The translations under genes were made by a program, and so were the position numbers. From the NCBI GenBank assembly GCA_038496675.1, contig CM076650.1:23038470-23102469 (forward strand): a stretch of DNA of 64,000 nt. The letters are read 5' to 3'. Source of the stretch: Rachycentron canadum (Eukaryota > Chordata > Actinopteri > Carangiformes > Rachycentridae). The notes under the pieces were generated by a model. It saw only the letters and a list, made by a program, of their open reading frames with translations. It searched no databases and was not told the origin of the DNA. Below are positions 24,101 to 36,100 of this stretch, piece by piece; within the stretch, counting starts at the first letter, position 1; each line of letters opens with the position of its first letter.

Positions 24101-27100
24101 ACCTTAGTAGCTCATTTGACAAAAGGTTTTTGGTGCAATGATCTTTTCATCTGTCTGCAGTGGCTGTGTCTCCCCTTCCTTCTGCTCAATCCCACCTCTA
24201 CAAACATTGCCCAGACTGCTTTCAACCACACCCTTCAAGAGCCCTGGGTCGGCTCTCTGGAGCAGGACAAGGTCCCGAAGTATACTGATGACTTCCTAAT
24301 GCTGGTAAGCTGAATATTCATATCAGTAGCAAACTTCTTTAACTCACTGGACCTGAAACTTTATAGACAAGTATATGAGTTTTTCCTGGTTCCCTGCATA
24401 AGCTGAGAGCACAGCCACTGGACACACAGACATACTGTCAGTGTCTTTACATGTATGTCAATATCAGCAGTCTGCACTTATCACATTTTTCAGTTTAATG
24501 TGAAATTTTACTTTTAGAATCAAGGTGAATTAAAGAAGGAATCAAGGAGAATTAGAGAAATCTTCTGGAAAAGATTTCTTGGTCATTCATACACAGAACA
24601 GGGTTTTTGATGGGTTAAAAACAAACACAATACCCATCTTTCCAAAAAAAATTTTTTGCAAATTTATAAGAAAAAGCTGAAATATCACTTTTACAGGAAA
24701 AGCCCCTAATCATAATGTCCACACCACACCACAGAGAAAGCTATTTTAATACTGCTTAAATCTGCTCTCATTCACATGTGTTTTTAGTTTCAGTAACTGA
24801 AAGCCAACTGTGGGAGGCTCAAGTACCCTGAGGGAACCCACCCAACACAGGGAGAACATGCAAATTCAACACAGAAAGGCCCCAGGCCACTTTGTTCTGA
24901 GGGGACGGTGCTAACCACTGCACTGTGCCTATAGAAAGTATTTAAAATTTACATACTTTCACATCCTCTGGTAACAGTGAGTACAACTCTGCCCCTAGAT
25001 GACATTGTCATAATTGGAAAAGGATAGATCATAAAGCTCTGGAAAAAATTAAGAGACCACTGCAAAATGATCAGTTTCTCTGGTTTTACTGTTTATAGGT
25101 ATGTGTTGTGTAAAATGAACATTTTTGTTTTATTCTATAAACTACTGACAACATTTCTCCCCAATTCCAAATAAAAATATTGTCATTTAGAGCATTTATT
25201 TGCAGAAACTGGTCAAAATAACAAAAAAGACACAGTGTTTTCAGACCTTGAATAATGCAAAAGAAAACAAGTTCATAATCATTTTAAACAAAACAATACT
25301 AATGTTTTAACTTGGGAAGAGTTCAGAAATCAGTATTTGGTGGAATAACCCTGATTTTCAATGCTCTCCACCAGTCGTTCACATTGCTGTTGGGTGACTT
25401 TATGCCGCACCTGGAGCAAAAATTCAAGCAGCTCAGCTTTGTTTGATGGTTTGTGACCATCCATCTTCCTCTTGATCACATTCCAGAGGTTTTCAGTGGG
25501 GTTCAGGTCTGGAGACTGGGCTGACATGACAGGGTCTTGATCTGGTGGTCCTTCATCCACACCTTGATTGACCTGGCTGTGTGGCATGGAGCATTGTCCT
25601 GCTGGGAAAACCAATCCTCAGAGTTGGTGAACATTGTCAGGGCAGAAGGAAGCAAGTTCTCTTCCAGGATAACCTTGTATGTGGCTTGATTCATGTGTCC
25701 TTCGCAAAGACAAATCTGAAGCCCCAGATCATCACCAAATTTCACAGTGGTTGCGAGACCCTGTGGCTTGTAGGCCTCTCCAGGTCTCTGTCTAACCATT
25801 AGATGACCAGGTGCTGGTCAAAGCTGAAAACTTTCTTACTCCAGGCCTCTACAGTCCAATCCTTATGGTCTTTTGCAAATCTCCGCCTGGCTCTTCTTTG
25901 TTTCTCATTGATGAAGGGCTTTTTTCTAGCTGTGCATGACTTCAGCCCTGCCCTTAAGAGCCAGTTTCGAACTGTTCTCGCCGTGCACTTCACCCCAGCT
26001 GCCATTTGCCATTGTTTTTGCAGGTCACTCAATGTCATCCTACGGTTGTTGACATTCGAATGAGTTGGTTGTCATCCCAGTCAGTGGAGAGTTGTTTTCA
26101 CCCTCTGCTGGTCTGTAGCTTTGTTGTCCCCAATGTCTGCTGCTTGACCTTGTTCTTATGAACCGCCACCTTTGAAATTTTAAGGATGGAAGCAACCTGA
26201 AGCTCACTGTATCCCTCTGCCAGTAAAGCCAGAAGTGAACCCTTCTTTTCCTCACTCAAAACTTTTCTTTTCAACTCTTTTGGCATCGTCAATAGTGAGT
26301 TGTGCTTGTGTTGGAATTCAACAGACACTGGAGTTTAAGAAAAATTTGGAGTGGTCTCTTAATTTTTTCCAGAGCTGTATATAGATGGTAAAGGTCAGCA
26401 CAGTGGTTCAGTGGTTAGCAATGTTCACACAAGTAAGTTGAGTTTCCTTCCATAGTTCATAGAGTTCAACTATGGTGAACCCTGTGTTCAAACAGTGACT
26501 TTACTTGAGTTTGAGTCTTGATTCGTTTTGCCCAAAACATTCTGTGACAGACTGTAGCCTTTGAATCAGAGTTAGTACAGCGGGAATGAATAAACCACAG
26601 TTAGAAAATATTTCAGTTTGTCGGAAGAGAGAAAATTATCATGGAGAAATGCTCTCTATCAGTTTGTCTTTTCACTCTTTCTCTGTCTTCCTCATCTTCA
26701 CTCGTCTTCATCAGGCATCTTCCTCCTGTCCCTCTGCTCTGTTTTCCAGGCCCTTGGCAGTGTTTCATTTCAGTGCTTCCACCAGAGGACACTGTCTGCC
26801 TCCTCATCACGAACAGCCCAGTTAACCTGCTACGCTGCTGCTCTTGTCATTGCCATAATGGGAATCCCCCCCATCTTGGTCGGGGCTGTCGCTGCCTCCA
26901 CAGGTGAGTATTAGGTTAGAGATGACTGACCTTTAATATAGACACATGGCCGTGACCTTCTTTGGACATTATTGATTGTTAGTCAGTTTGCAAGAAAAAG
27001 TTTGAGAAAGCAGCACTAGTGTGCTTGTTGCCATGGACTCATTATCAAGGGCTAATGTGACAAAGTGTATCTTCCTTTCAGTACAATTGGTAGAAACAAA

Positions 27101-29850
27101 CCAACCTGAGGGTTTCTTATAGCTATACAAACAATTTTTCAGTGCTTATATGTGTAGTAAGACTGGAAATACAAGTAAACACTTAAGATAACACTCCTTT
27201 CTGAGCTTTCTGAGAAAATGTTGTTTACCCATCCACCCTAAAATACTACTTCTGTCTCAATAACCCACAGACAGTTTGCTCAGTATTGAACAGATGCTTG
27301 TCACACCAGCAACACCTGAAACACATGGAGCCTAATTCTTCTTTCTGAATATTCAAATAAAAGAGTAAACAATACAATTACTTCACTCTGTCAAGTTATT
27401 TATTTTGACTTTGAGAGCTTCTGTTGAGCAAAATGTTCATGTTAAGTTGCTTGTGTAAAGTTTAAATGCAGTTTTAAATTACATATAAACTAAGCTCAGT
27501 GGAATATAAGATTATATATTTGTGATATACAGTACACTATTTGTATTGTCCTTATGCTTTGCTTTTTTTTTTGTTTTATGTGCAAATTTTGATTTGCGTT
27601 GATTATTAAATGTGAGATGAGGTGAAATTCCATATTTTTTTGGATTGGTTGTCGCAGCCTGTGTGTTATGTACAAATGTTCTGAAACAAACTAAACACAA
27701 TATGCTGTTTTCTTCCTGGAAAAAAGTTATAACTTTGCACTAGTCAATACTTTTTGGTTAGATCACAGCAGTGAGGCCTGCCCTGTAACCCGGATTGACT
27801 GACTGACGGACCAATGATTTTTCAGCTGTGCCTTGTAATTAAGTTGGAGTTTCTGGTGCAAACAGATTGTAAACAACCTCAATAGGCATATGTTTACATT
27901 TTATATATTTTGTTGAGTTGTACATTGTACATTATCCCAAATGCTTCCAGTGGTTTTCAGGCCTGGAGAAATGCTACTACAGGTGTCATATCCCCTGTGC
28001 GTATGTTTCAGCGTTCAATCTAAAAAAAAGTTTTTACACTTTTTACATCTGTCTTTTTAAACTATATATTTTAACTGGATAAAGGATTTTAGTTATATAT
28101 TATATATGACGATTCATCAACTACACTGATTTATTGATTTATATTCCTACAACCCAGCAACATCAATAGGCGTATATTGATTGATTGATAGGGACATATA
28201 TCCATATAAAATGGATTTGCAAGGTAAATTATCAATTGTATTGATTCTAAGAATTTGCACATTGTATTTAAGCACAACAAAAGTAAAGGAATTTTACTCA
28301 CTCACTTTCTTTACTTTAGCCACTCTCCCTGTATGTGACATCATCGGCGTGCACCAGCACCGCCAAAGAGACAAAACAAAGCTGAACAAGAGATTTTCAA
28401 GCCGCATTTGAGGTCCAGTGTGTGAAAATAGAAGTAGCAGGTTAACCTACTGTTCATTCAACCTGAGGAGATGTTGTCACTTTATTTTTGTTGTACTCCT
28501 TTTATACTGAAAATGAAAGCAGTGGCAGCAGGTTTAACCAGTGTTCATCAACCTGAAAAATTTTGGCACTTTTAATAAAAGGTGAATGTATTTCACCTAA
28601 ATTAATGTATACATTAATTGATGTGTTTACTTGTTTATATCTATAATTAATTTATCCCTGATTCCCTTACAAGAAAAACTTCTAAGAATCCTCACCCGTT
28701 CTGTCCAATATCCAGGTATTTATTTCATAGTCACACTCGTTGAATTTTTTGTTACTTTTTCTGTTAGTTACTATATTGATTTCAAGTCATTGAATCGGAT
28801 TGTATCGTTCTAGATGAGCCAAATATTGCTCATGAATCATATCATAACCATGGAAAATGATATGCATCATAACATCTTAAAAACATATCGTTACACTCCT
28901 ATTATATAGATAAAATATTCTGGGGAGGAAATTTTACTAACATTTACCAGTTACTTCTCTCGTCCAGACTGGAACCAGACGCTGTATGGCTCTCCCCCTC
29001 CATATGTGCGAGGTGAGCAGAGCTTGGTCCTTCCCCTGACACTGCAACACCTCGCTCCGTCTTACATCTCAATCATTGGAATCGGAGCTGTGGCTGCTGC
29101 TGTCATGTCATCTACAGACTCCAGCCTCTTGTCTGCAACTTCAGTTTTCTCATCAAACATCTACAAAAACATCCTGCGTAAACAGGTAAAGAGTACAGAT
29201 GCTGATGGTAGCAGCTCAATCACAGTGTGTGAGAGACCTGTGAAGAACAAATGAATGAATAATAAAGTGTCTCCTTTTGTTTGACTCCATGTCCCCAGGC
29301 CTCAGACAATGAAATGCAGTGGGTGATTCGTGTCACAGTGGTGGTGGTGGGTGTGGTTGGGACATCCATAACGTTCTTCACAAACAGCACTCTGGTCCTC
29401 TGGCTTCTTGGAGCAGACATTTCCTACACCCTTATATTCCCCCACCTGCTCTCTGTGCTCTTCTCTAAAGTGACAAATGGTTACGGTGCATTGGTGGGTT
29501 ACGTCATAGGCCTGACTGTGCGGATTTTGTTGGGAGAGAGAGCTGTAGGTCTTTCTGTTGTTCTCTGTCTTCCTGGTTGCACGTTGGAGGATGGTGTCTA
29601 CGTCCAAAAGTCCCCGGTCAGAACAGTCTCCATGCTCTGCACCCTCATAACCATCCAAGTCTTTTCCATGCTGGCTTTGGTCATGTTCAACCATGGCCTG
29701 CTTCCTGAGAAGTTGGATGTTTTCAAAGTAAAACGCATCATTACTGTGTCACCAACGGATGCTGTCATACAGAATCTCAAAGATGAAGCTGGAAGTGGTG
29801 AAAACAGACATGGACTTGCTCTACAGCCAATGTTGCAGACTGGATCGTAA
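19387..29850 (+). CDS. slc5a7-like: High-affinity choline transporter 1-like protein, complete (gene A)
   Basis: Complete SLC5 Na+/solute symporter gene of the CHT1 type. Coding exons: 19387-19570, 20563-20676, 21279-21434, 21542-21690, 24161-24304, 26750-26903, 28968-29185, 29299-29850. They total 1671 nt, or 556 residues (human CHT1 has 580). The start ACCACCATGG is an ideal initiation site. Landmarks are MALNIPG at the start, TMTATWVGGGFILG (TM2), PMRDKEYITMMDPFQ, LLGGLYSVAYTDIIQL, GAVAASTDWNQT with a likely N-glycosylation site at Asn303, GAVAAAVMSSTDSSLLSA (TM9 Na+-site region), and LPEKLDVFKVKR before a 40-residue cytosolic tail. Family role: Na+- and Cl--dependent choline uptake for acetylcholine synthesis. 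Trp64, Tyr93, Trp143 and Trp408 match human Trp62, Tyr91, Trp141 and Trp406, but human Trp254 is Phe256 here. The tail lacks an obvious copy of the human endocytic motif DKTILV. Substrate therefore remains uncertain. Confidence 0.94.
21104..21149 (+). repeat. (GA)n microsatellite
   Basis: About 46 bases of near-perfect GA dinucleotides in intron 2 of CHT1-like gene A. It gives rise to a spurious Glu/Arg-rich open frame. Confidence 0.85.
21835..22360 (+). repeat. Dispersed repeat family 4, partly duplicated in tandem
   Basis: The segment containing GAGTCTCATAAAAACAGATT and TCAGACAGCCATGACC recurs in reverse orientation at about 41125-41345. Within this copy, 21900-22110 and 22125-22330 are diverged relatives of one another (both contain CTTGTCAnTnCAGAGAGAGA, then AGCACAG and GCCACT-CCA blocks), so it looks like a tandem pair. 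It lies in intron 4 of gene A and is non-coding. Confidence 0.5.
23230..23955 (-). mobile_element. Ty3/gypsy LTR-retrotransposon pol relic
   Basis: On the minus strand, broken reading frames spell pieces of gypsy-type pol in the right order. From 23955 downward: a reverse-transcriptase piece (AFSKLD, then a later MPF-like block), a connection piece (KNKAVTEW), a block LQRFLDFANLLQEV, then FWSPEAAIAFKRLKTLF, LEVDASHSH, and an RNase H piece (PFVIWTDFKNLAYI). In-frame stops, frameshifts and internal losses are frequent, and the catalytic YxDD region is degraded. It cannot make an active enzyme. Boundaries and LTRs were not found; 22780-23230 may belong to it. It lies in intron 4 of gene A, opposite to the gene. 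Confidence 0.75.
24800..24930 (-). mobile_element. SINE-like interspersed repeat fragment
   Basis: Read on the minus strand it begins GGCACAGTGCAGTGGTTAGC and continues with GGCCTTTCTGTGTTGAATTT, GCATGTTCTCCCTGTGTT and CTCCCACAGTTGGC. This is the layout of a very common fish repeat that starts 'GGCGGCACGGTGGTGCAGTG'. It is truncated and diverged, and it lies in intron 5 of gene A. Confidence 0.65.
25034..26377 (-). mobile_element. Tc1/mariner-type DNA transposon, inactive
   Basis: The ends are inverted repeats. The left starts AAGCTCTGGAAAAAATTAAG (25034) and the right end, read on the minus strand, starts CAGCTCTGGAAAAAATTAAG (26377). Both continue AGACCACT and are flanked by TA (25032-25033 and 26378-26379), the target duplicated by Tc1/mariner elements. 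The length is 1344 bp. The inside encodes a frameshifted DD34E transposase on the minus strand. The element lies in intron 5 of CHT1-like gene A, opposite to the gene. The ends match a Tc1 family I recall as spread through many teleosts and reported in lampreys. Confidence 0.92.
25330..26286 (-). pseudogene. Broken Tc1-type transposase
   Basis: The reading starts MPKELKRKVLSEEKKG at 26286 and continues, in several frames, to about 25330. Recognisable parts are the first helix-turn-helix (ELQVASILKISKVAVHK), the second (CTARTVRNWLLRAGLKS), RRRFAKDHKDW, the second catalytic Asp (QQDNAPCHTA) and the catalytic Glu (SPDLNPTENLW). The block around the first catalytic Asp is damaged: the frame ends shortly after KKVFSF, and the next recognisable piece (EAYKPQG) follows almost at once, so the intervening residues seem deleted. 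Several frameshifts confirm that it is a pseudogene. Confidence 0.9.
26393..26425 (+). mobile_element. Short SINE-like repeat fragment
   Basis: GTCAGCACAGTGGTTCAGTG followed by GTTAGCAATGTT resembles the start of the same family as 24800-24930, here on the plus strand. It lies just outside the right end of the Tc1 element. Only the head is recognisable. Confidence 0.45.
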
Positions 29851-32800
29851 TCTTTTGTCTTTTCTTTTGCTGAGTTGCTGACCCACAATTTACTATGATT
29901 TTAATTACTGTCTATAAAAAATTGCTTAAAATTGCTTTTACCAAGCAACTTTCTTATTAGCTATTAACTAACTGCTAATAGTTGAGATAATTTACACTTT
30001 ACACAATTACTTCACACAAAACGTTAATTTTTTTTATTTTAATTTAACATGTTTTTCTACTATTTCAAATGGGTAAAATATTTAATTGTAGCGCAAATTG
30101 GGCATTTTTACACTTTCATATCGTTTGGCCTTGGCAAAGGTATGTAGTCAACTGAGTATCATTGTATTGTAACAAAGTATATGGCTACATGTACAGTCCT
30201 CAGTGAACTGCCTCCTTGGCAGAGGTCTGCTCTTAATGTTGAACTATGACAGATGATTTCAAAGATGACGAGGTCAAACCTCGTATTCGGCGAGAGCAAA
30301 TGTGCACAATTGTGGACCCACTATAAACATCTGACATCATTGTGTCCTGTTCCCTCCTTCTCTGTGCTCACATACAGTATTTTAATACACAGTAAAGCTG
30401 CTCTCATTCAGATGTTTTTTCCTGTTACTGTTGTAACAAGTATGAAACATTGACTGAAACAGAGCCCAGTAAGACAACATGTTAACCAACTGTTACCTCC
30501 AAGCTGCTGCTGCTGCTTCTAAAATCCTGATTCAATAACACTGCTGAAGAGACACAAACTTTCTCATGTTATTTCTTACACAAAGCACAAGCCTCTGTCT
30601 TGGATTCACAATAAAAACCACACATCATTCATCTCTCACATTGACATTCAATCCCAAAACCATTTCCATTTGTGTTCCAATGCTATGTAGCCCTGCAACA
30701 CAGTACTGCATTCATGAAGACCTCACCGCTCTGCTGGTTCACTATTACTGCATTGTAATAGGGGAAAGAATCAGCAAGGACTCTTCTGGTAAAACAAGCA
30801 CTTTACAGCCTTCACCTTTTAAAGATGTGTGCAATGCTGTGTAGCTAATGTATCATATGTATCAAGATTCAAGATTTCACATTGCAATTTCCTCAAGGAC
30901 CACATGTCCTATTTCTGTATAAAGTAACTAAGAAAGAGGTGGTGGCACTTTCTGTTTGAAACCCTGTCAAATTGTGACAATTCTTCTTGCAAGCGTGATG
31001 TTAGACCCAGAAAGACTTTCCACCACAGTAACACAGATAAGTGTTACACTTATCATACATATTTCCTTCAAATATTCACCTCTCAGATGAGTTTGCAATC
31101 TTGACTCTTGTGCTTCATCTTAAAGATAATTATCTATCTTGTTACATGTGTGAATTCTTTAAATTCTGATTTTCCATCTCAAAATGCTTTTTTTGCTCAA
31201 ATCCTGAAGACTATACATTTGTCCCAAATAAAGGTGACTTCCAACCTACCTGCAAATACATCAATGGGAATGGTCCTAAATGAATATTGGCGCATTTGTT
31301 TAAATGTAATTTCAATCAATACAGCCAGCCCCCATGGTATTATGTATTAAGACAAATACATATTTATTTATTTTATTTAATGATTTAAAAAATCAGTTTT
31401 CATTATTGTTATTTCTTTGTGGTCACGATAGTAGAACTAGTAGTACTCTACAGGCAATACTCCTCTTGGAGTTATGCAATCATTTTGTATTATCAAAAAT
31501 CATTCCAGTGAGCTAAATTTACTCCAACATTAGTGTAACATAAGCCTTGAAGTGCAGATAGTTTTCAGCAGGCCTTGAACAGGGTCAATAAATTTAAACA
31601 ACTTAAAATTAAAACAATCCAAAGATGTAGATTATTGCTCTGTACCTGCAGTGTTAATCAATATTTCATCTAAGCTACAAAGAGACAGTAATATATCGAA
31701 TGTCATGTCTAGAGTTCACGATTGGTCAGCAAGAGGTTGTCACCATATGCTTCTGACACAGATAGGTGGGGTTGGGTGGTGCCTAAAAAGGCAGCTGAGT
31801 TAAAATATGGGTCAGTCTATTTTAGAACAGGAAGACTTTATAGACCTGCATCATAAATTTAGACAAGAATCCCTGACACACATGTTTCTTTGTGATGAGA
31901 CTGGTGTCGAGAAGACCCCAACACTAACCATTTTACAACGACTGTTGCCCAGGGTTCTCAAGTGTTGAGTGACTGCATTTAAAGCCACCAAAGACAGCTG
32001 TTACACATTTGAGAAGAAGGTGAAAATATATTCTACTAACCAATGTAAGCCCTGCGCATACACAACCTTTGACCCATACAGTCAGTGTTATGTCATAGAC
32101 AAAGCCACAAAAGCAATTTATCCTTTACTATCCTTTATGTATTTCATTTAATAAAACTCTATGCCTTTTTCAATGCCTCAAAATGCCAAACTCAGCCTTG
32201 AAGACGAGTTCCCTTCTTTGTCTTTCACTAACCTTGTCTTTCTTTTCACTAACTCCACCAGTGCTGCGGCCTCACCAGCACATGATTTGGTCACAAGTGG
32301 GGGAGGGGAGTGGAGGTGGGGAGGGTCTCAGTCTTTTGATTGATGCACTAGTTAGGCCTACTCAAGTTTTGTGCTTTTTACTGTGCAACCCAATTGTCCT
32401 GGTAAGAAGTTTAGAGTTGTCAGCAGTGGACAAGATACACTGCTTATAGTACACACACAACCAGTGCCCTTGCTGAGTTAGCTAATCGGCTGTAGGCTGC
32501 GTCATCTTTGAAACACAGTTGAATGGATTGCTTCACAAATTTCATTCATCTCTTCATTGGGCTGATGAAAGCACAGGCAGGAAGAGAAGGCTGCAGGTAG
32601 TTAGACCAATTGAGCCGGTGAAGAAAAGCACCAAAACAGCCTAATGAATATTGACCATGTACTTGTGTGAATGACTTGCACAATCTCAAAAAAAGTCACG
32701 GCATATGACAATTTGTCTGTTTTTCTGTTCATTCAAATGTATTAAGATCAGACAATTGCAGATATGTGATTTAGTTTTTTGTGGGAGGTTCCCTTTGTTC

Positions 32801-33150
32801 AATCAAGACTAAACCCCTTTCACAAAAAAGCTGCTAATAGACACTAACATCTGGCTTTTAATAGCAATGGAAAAGGCTAGACACAGGTATTTATTGGCTC
32901 TGGCTCCGATTGGCATTGTTGTAAACTGGATGTCTTTGTCCTCTTATGTAGGACTCAGGGCAGAGTCGACTCACATAGCATCTAGTGTCACAAAGTGGTA
33001 TTACAAGACGGGATGGGGTGGGGCTCGCTGGTTATCATGCTAATTTCAGTAGATATACAATAGATGGAGGCCTGTGGCCTCCTCATACACTGTTGATTGC
33101 GTTAGATCATTTTAAACTACATTTCTAGTCTATTACACATTGCACTTTTA
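29851..33150. other. 3' UTR of CHT1-like gene A and following spacer
   Basis: The first canonical AATAAA after the stop is at 30610-30615, about 760 bases downstream, and is the best candidate polyadenylation signal. Beyond it there is no coding exon, RNA gene or repeat that I recognise. Confidence 0.45.
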
Positions 33151-36100
33151 AGGCTGACATTATCTAGCATGCTCACAATTACAATGGTAACATGCTATGT
33201 TTTAGCCGACATAATGTTTACGCTACAGTGAAATGCTTTCATTAGTATTTAGTATTAACATTTATTCTTTGCCACTACTGTACTTTGACTAGTTTGCCTG
33301 CATTACAAACCGAGAAGTAAACAGAGTGATCCAGCTTCCTTCAAACTGTCAGATTTCCTTACTTAGTATAACCTTTCACTATAGCTTATGACTTCTGCCT
33401 CCTCACACTCATGAAAGCAACTGTTAACAAATCATGTTATGAAGTCACAAAAGCACCTTCTGCGACTTTGCTCAGTCTTAAGAAATCACAGTTTACAGAT
33501 CTATACTTGACAGCACATTACTGCTGCTACCCTGTGAATAATAAAACATTCAGGCCCTAAGAAACTTATTCTCTTCTTTACCAGGTAAAAATTTGTTTTT
33601 TATTACCTCGCTAACACTGGTCAGACTGGTCTGAACTCTTGTTTTTATCAGCAGCTAAACAACCTATCCCTGTGTTCTTCCACAGATATTCAGCAGGCCA
33701 CCTCCCTCCAACAGTCAGACCCACTGCTTGAATGTCCTTCTATCCAAATTTCTCTCTGCCTCTCTGTTTCCTAACCCTCTCTTGTCTTTGGCTGATCCAC
33801 ATTCTTTTGTCAGGGCCAGTACCTATTTTTATTCTCTGGATCTTTTCTGTTCATTTTCTCAAACAACAAAAACAATGAATGGTGTTCCTGTTTCAATGTT
33901 AGAACACATTCTTGTTCCTCAAAATATGAATAATAGGCCTCAGTCTGACTAAGCACCAATCATCTCCCCACCCCTCTCTTTGCTCCAGTCAGTCTCTCTT
34001 TATTCTTGGCCTGGGATATGGCTCTGTATCATGCTACATGTTGCCAATGTTCTGTCAGTCTTCCAGTTTTACTGTGTGTTTGCCTGATCTATCCTGAATG
34101 CCTGTTGACAGCTGCTGAAAGACCTTGTCCTTGTAAACTGCCTTTTAACTCTATCTGCCATGTACTGGAGTCCACAATGGAGCCCAACTTCCTGGTTGGT
34201 GGTTCGTGGCGAGTTAAATGAGTTGCAGTAATCTGTATCCCGTCTTGGACTTGGGCCCATCCTTTCATGTTGAATAATTGAATTGGTGCTGTGTCCCATT
34301 ACAATTTTGGTCTACCAGGAGTTAGTTCTCTTTTCTAGAAACAACCAACATTTTTAAGATGACATTGCTGGTTAAATATGACATACAGAACAAGTGGGAA
34401 ATATCAAGCACCAGAAAAGCTTAGGTCTACGAAGGCAGGCACAATGTGATCTAATTTTATTTTGATGGTACATTATTAAAGAGATGAATGAAGAGGTAAA
34501 GTTGAAAGCTCAGCTAGTGTCCTGCCTCAAAAATAAAGATAGGACAGTGACTTTTCTTTGACCAAGCAAGGGGCTAAAAAGGGCTAAATACTCACTGAGC
34601 CAAATTGCACACACACACACATTTATTCGCAAGAGAGATGAAAAGCAGATTAGACCAAACGCTAATGTGTTTTTGCTAATGATATTTCATAAAATGGTTT
34701 TCTGATACATTATTGTTTTTCTGTGTGAAAACCCAAATTAAAATAAAACTACAATTTCTTGCCATATTGCATGTTTGAATATGTCACATGGCACTTGAAA
34801 ATAAGTGGTTCCTCTTTATCACCATTGCGTGAGAAGAGGATTTTATAATGATCAGTTTCAACACCACACAGTCACTTCACACAGACTATTTTGCATCACT
34901 GCCAGTACACGTATTGTTGCTCACCTTCCAGTTTGATGACACAATAAATCTGTGATTTGTAATTTGTAATTTGTAATAATAGCCATCAGTGGAGAGCTTC
35001 AGTGACCATTACTGTTTTTTCCTATGTCTGGCTATTTATCCTTCAATATCTATTACTTGTAAAAAAAAAAAAAAAATAGGTTTCTTTGTCTGGTTGTTGA
35101 TATGTTGCATTGATTATGGTCATGTTTGCAATCCCCTTTCTGCAAGTCAGAGATTAAAGATTTAGTAAGTTCCTATAGCCTTTCATATTGCAAAAGGCCA
35201 ACAATTTCTGATGTGAGGGAGGAAATACGCCGCACACATGCTTGCACACCAGTGACGTCATGGAAAAACACTGTGAGTGAGCTCTCTCTTGTGGCACAGC
35301 AGAGTGAGCCAGCTAGTTCTGTGTGTTCTGACAGAGATGCTGCTGTTGCCATTATAAAGTAATGTTAACCTTTGTGTTGCATTCTTAAAATCTAAATAAG
35401 GCCAAAATATGCCATTGTTACTTTTAAGCCCATGCTGTACCTGCTGCTTTGCCTGTCTAAATATTAGACTTTCAGCCAGTAAAAGAGTAATCTGTCAAGC
35501 ATCAATGAACTGAGACATGAAATATTTCATTCATTATTCTGATGCTCAAAAATATACGTGAAAGACAACAACAAAAATTACAATCCAAACATCACACTTA
35601 AATCAAAATCTAGATTTCGACCCCTTGCTGTCTCACCTCAAGGCCCAGCATGTCTTTCTGTTTATCTTTTGTGCAATGTGGGCACAAAGCACTTCATGAT
35701 CCGCTCAAGAGTGAATGTTTCTGTGGATAATGACACCAGAAAGATTCCAACAGACAAGTTTGGAGTGGAATCAGTAGCTTCCTCCCTCTCCTCATCAAAA
35801 CGTATTTTTAATGAAACAGCAACAACAACTGTTCTGACACAGTGTGTCCAAGAGCTTCAAATGTCAAATGTGACTCTGGTGTGAGAGAAATAAGTCGAGT
35901 GTGTGTGTGTGTGTGTGGTCCAGGTATTACTCATGTTGTAGAGACCTAAATCTGTTAACATAGTCAAATTATGGAGACTTGTTCTCCTTCTGGGGACAAA
36001 GTAGTTATGTAGTAGTTATGGTTGAGGTTAGAGTACATTTAAGTTTTGAGTAATTTTAAATACTAATTTAAAACAGTGTTTGAAAACTAAGCATAGTTGA

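Noticed and set aside
29302..29888. Minus-strand frames of 96-130 codons opposite the last exon of gene A
   Set aside because: They are antisense shadows of a well-supported coding exon and resemble no family.
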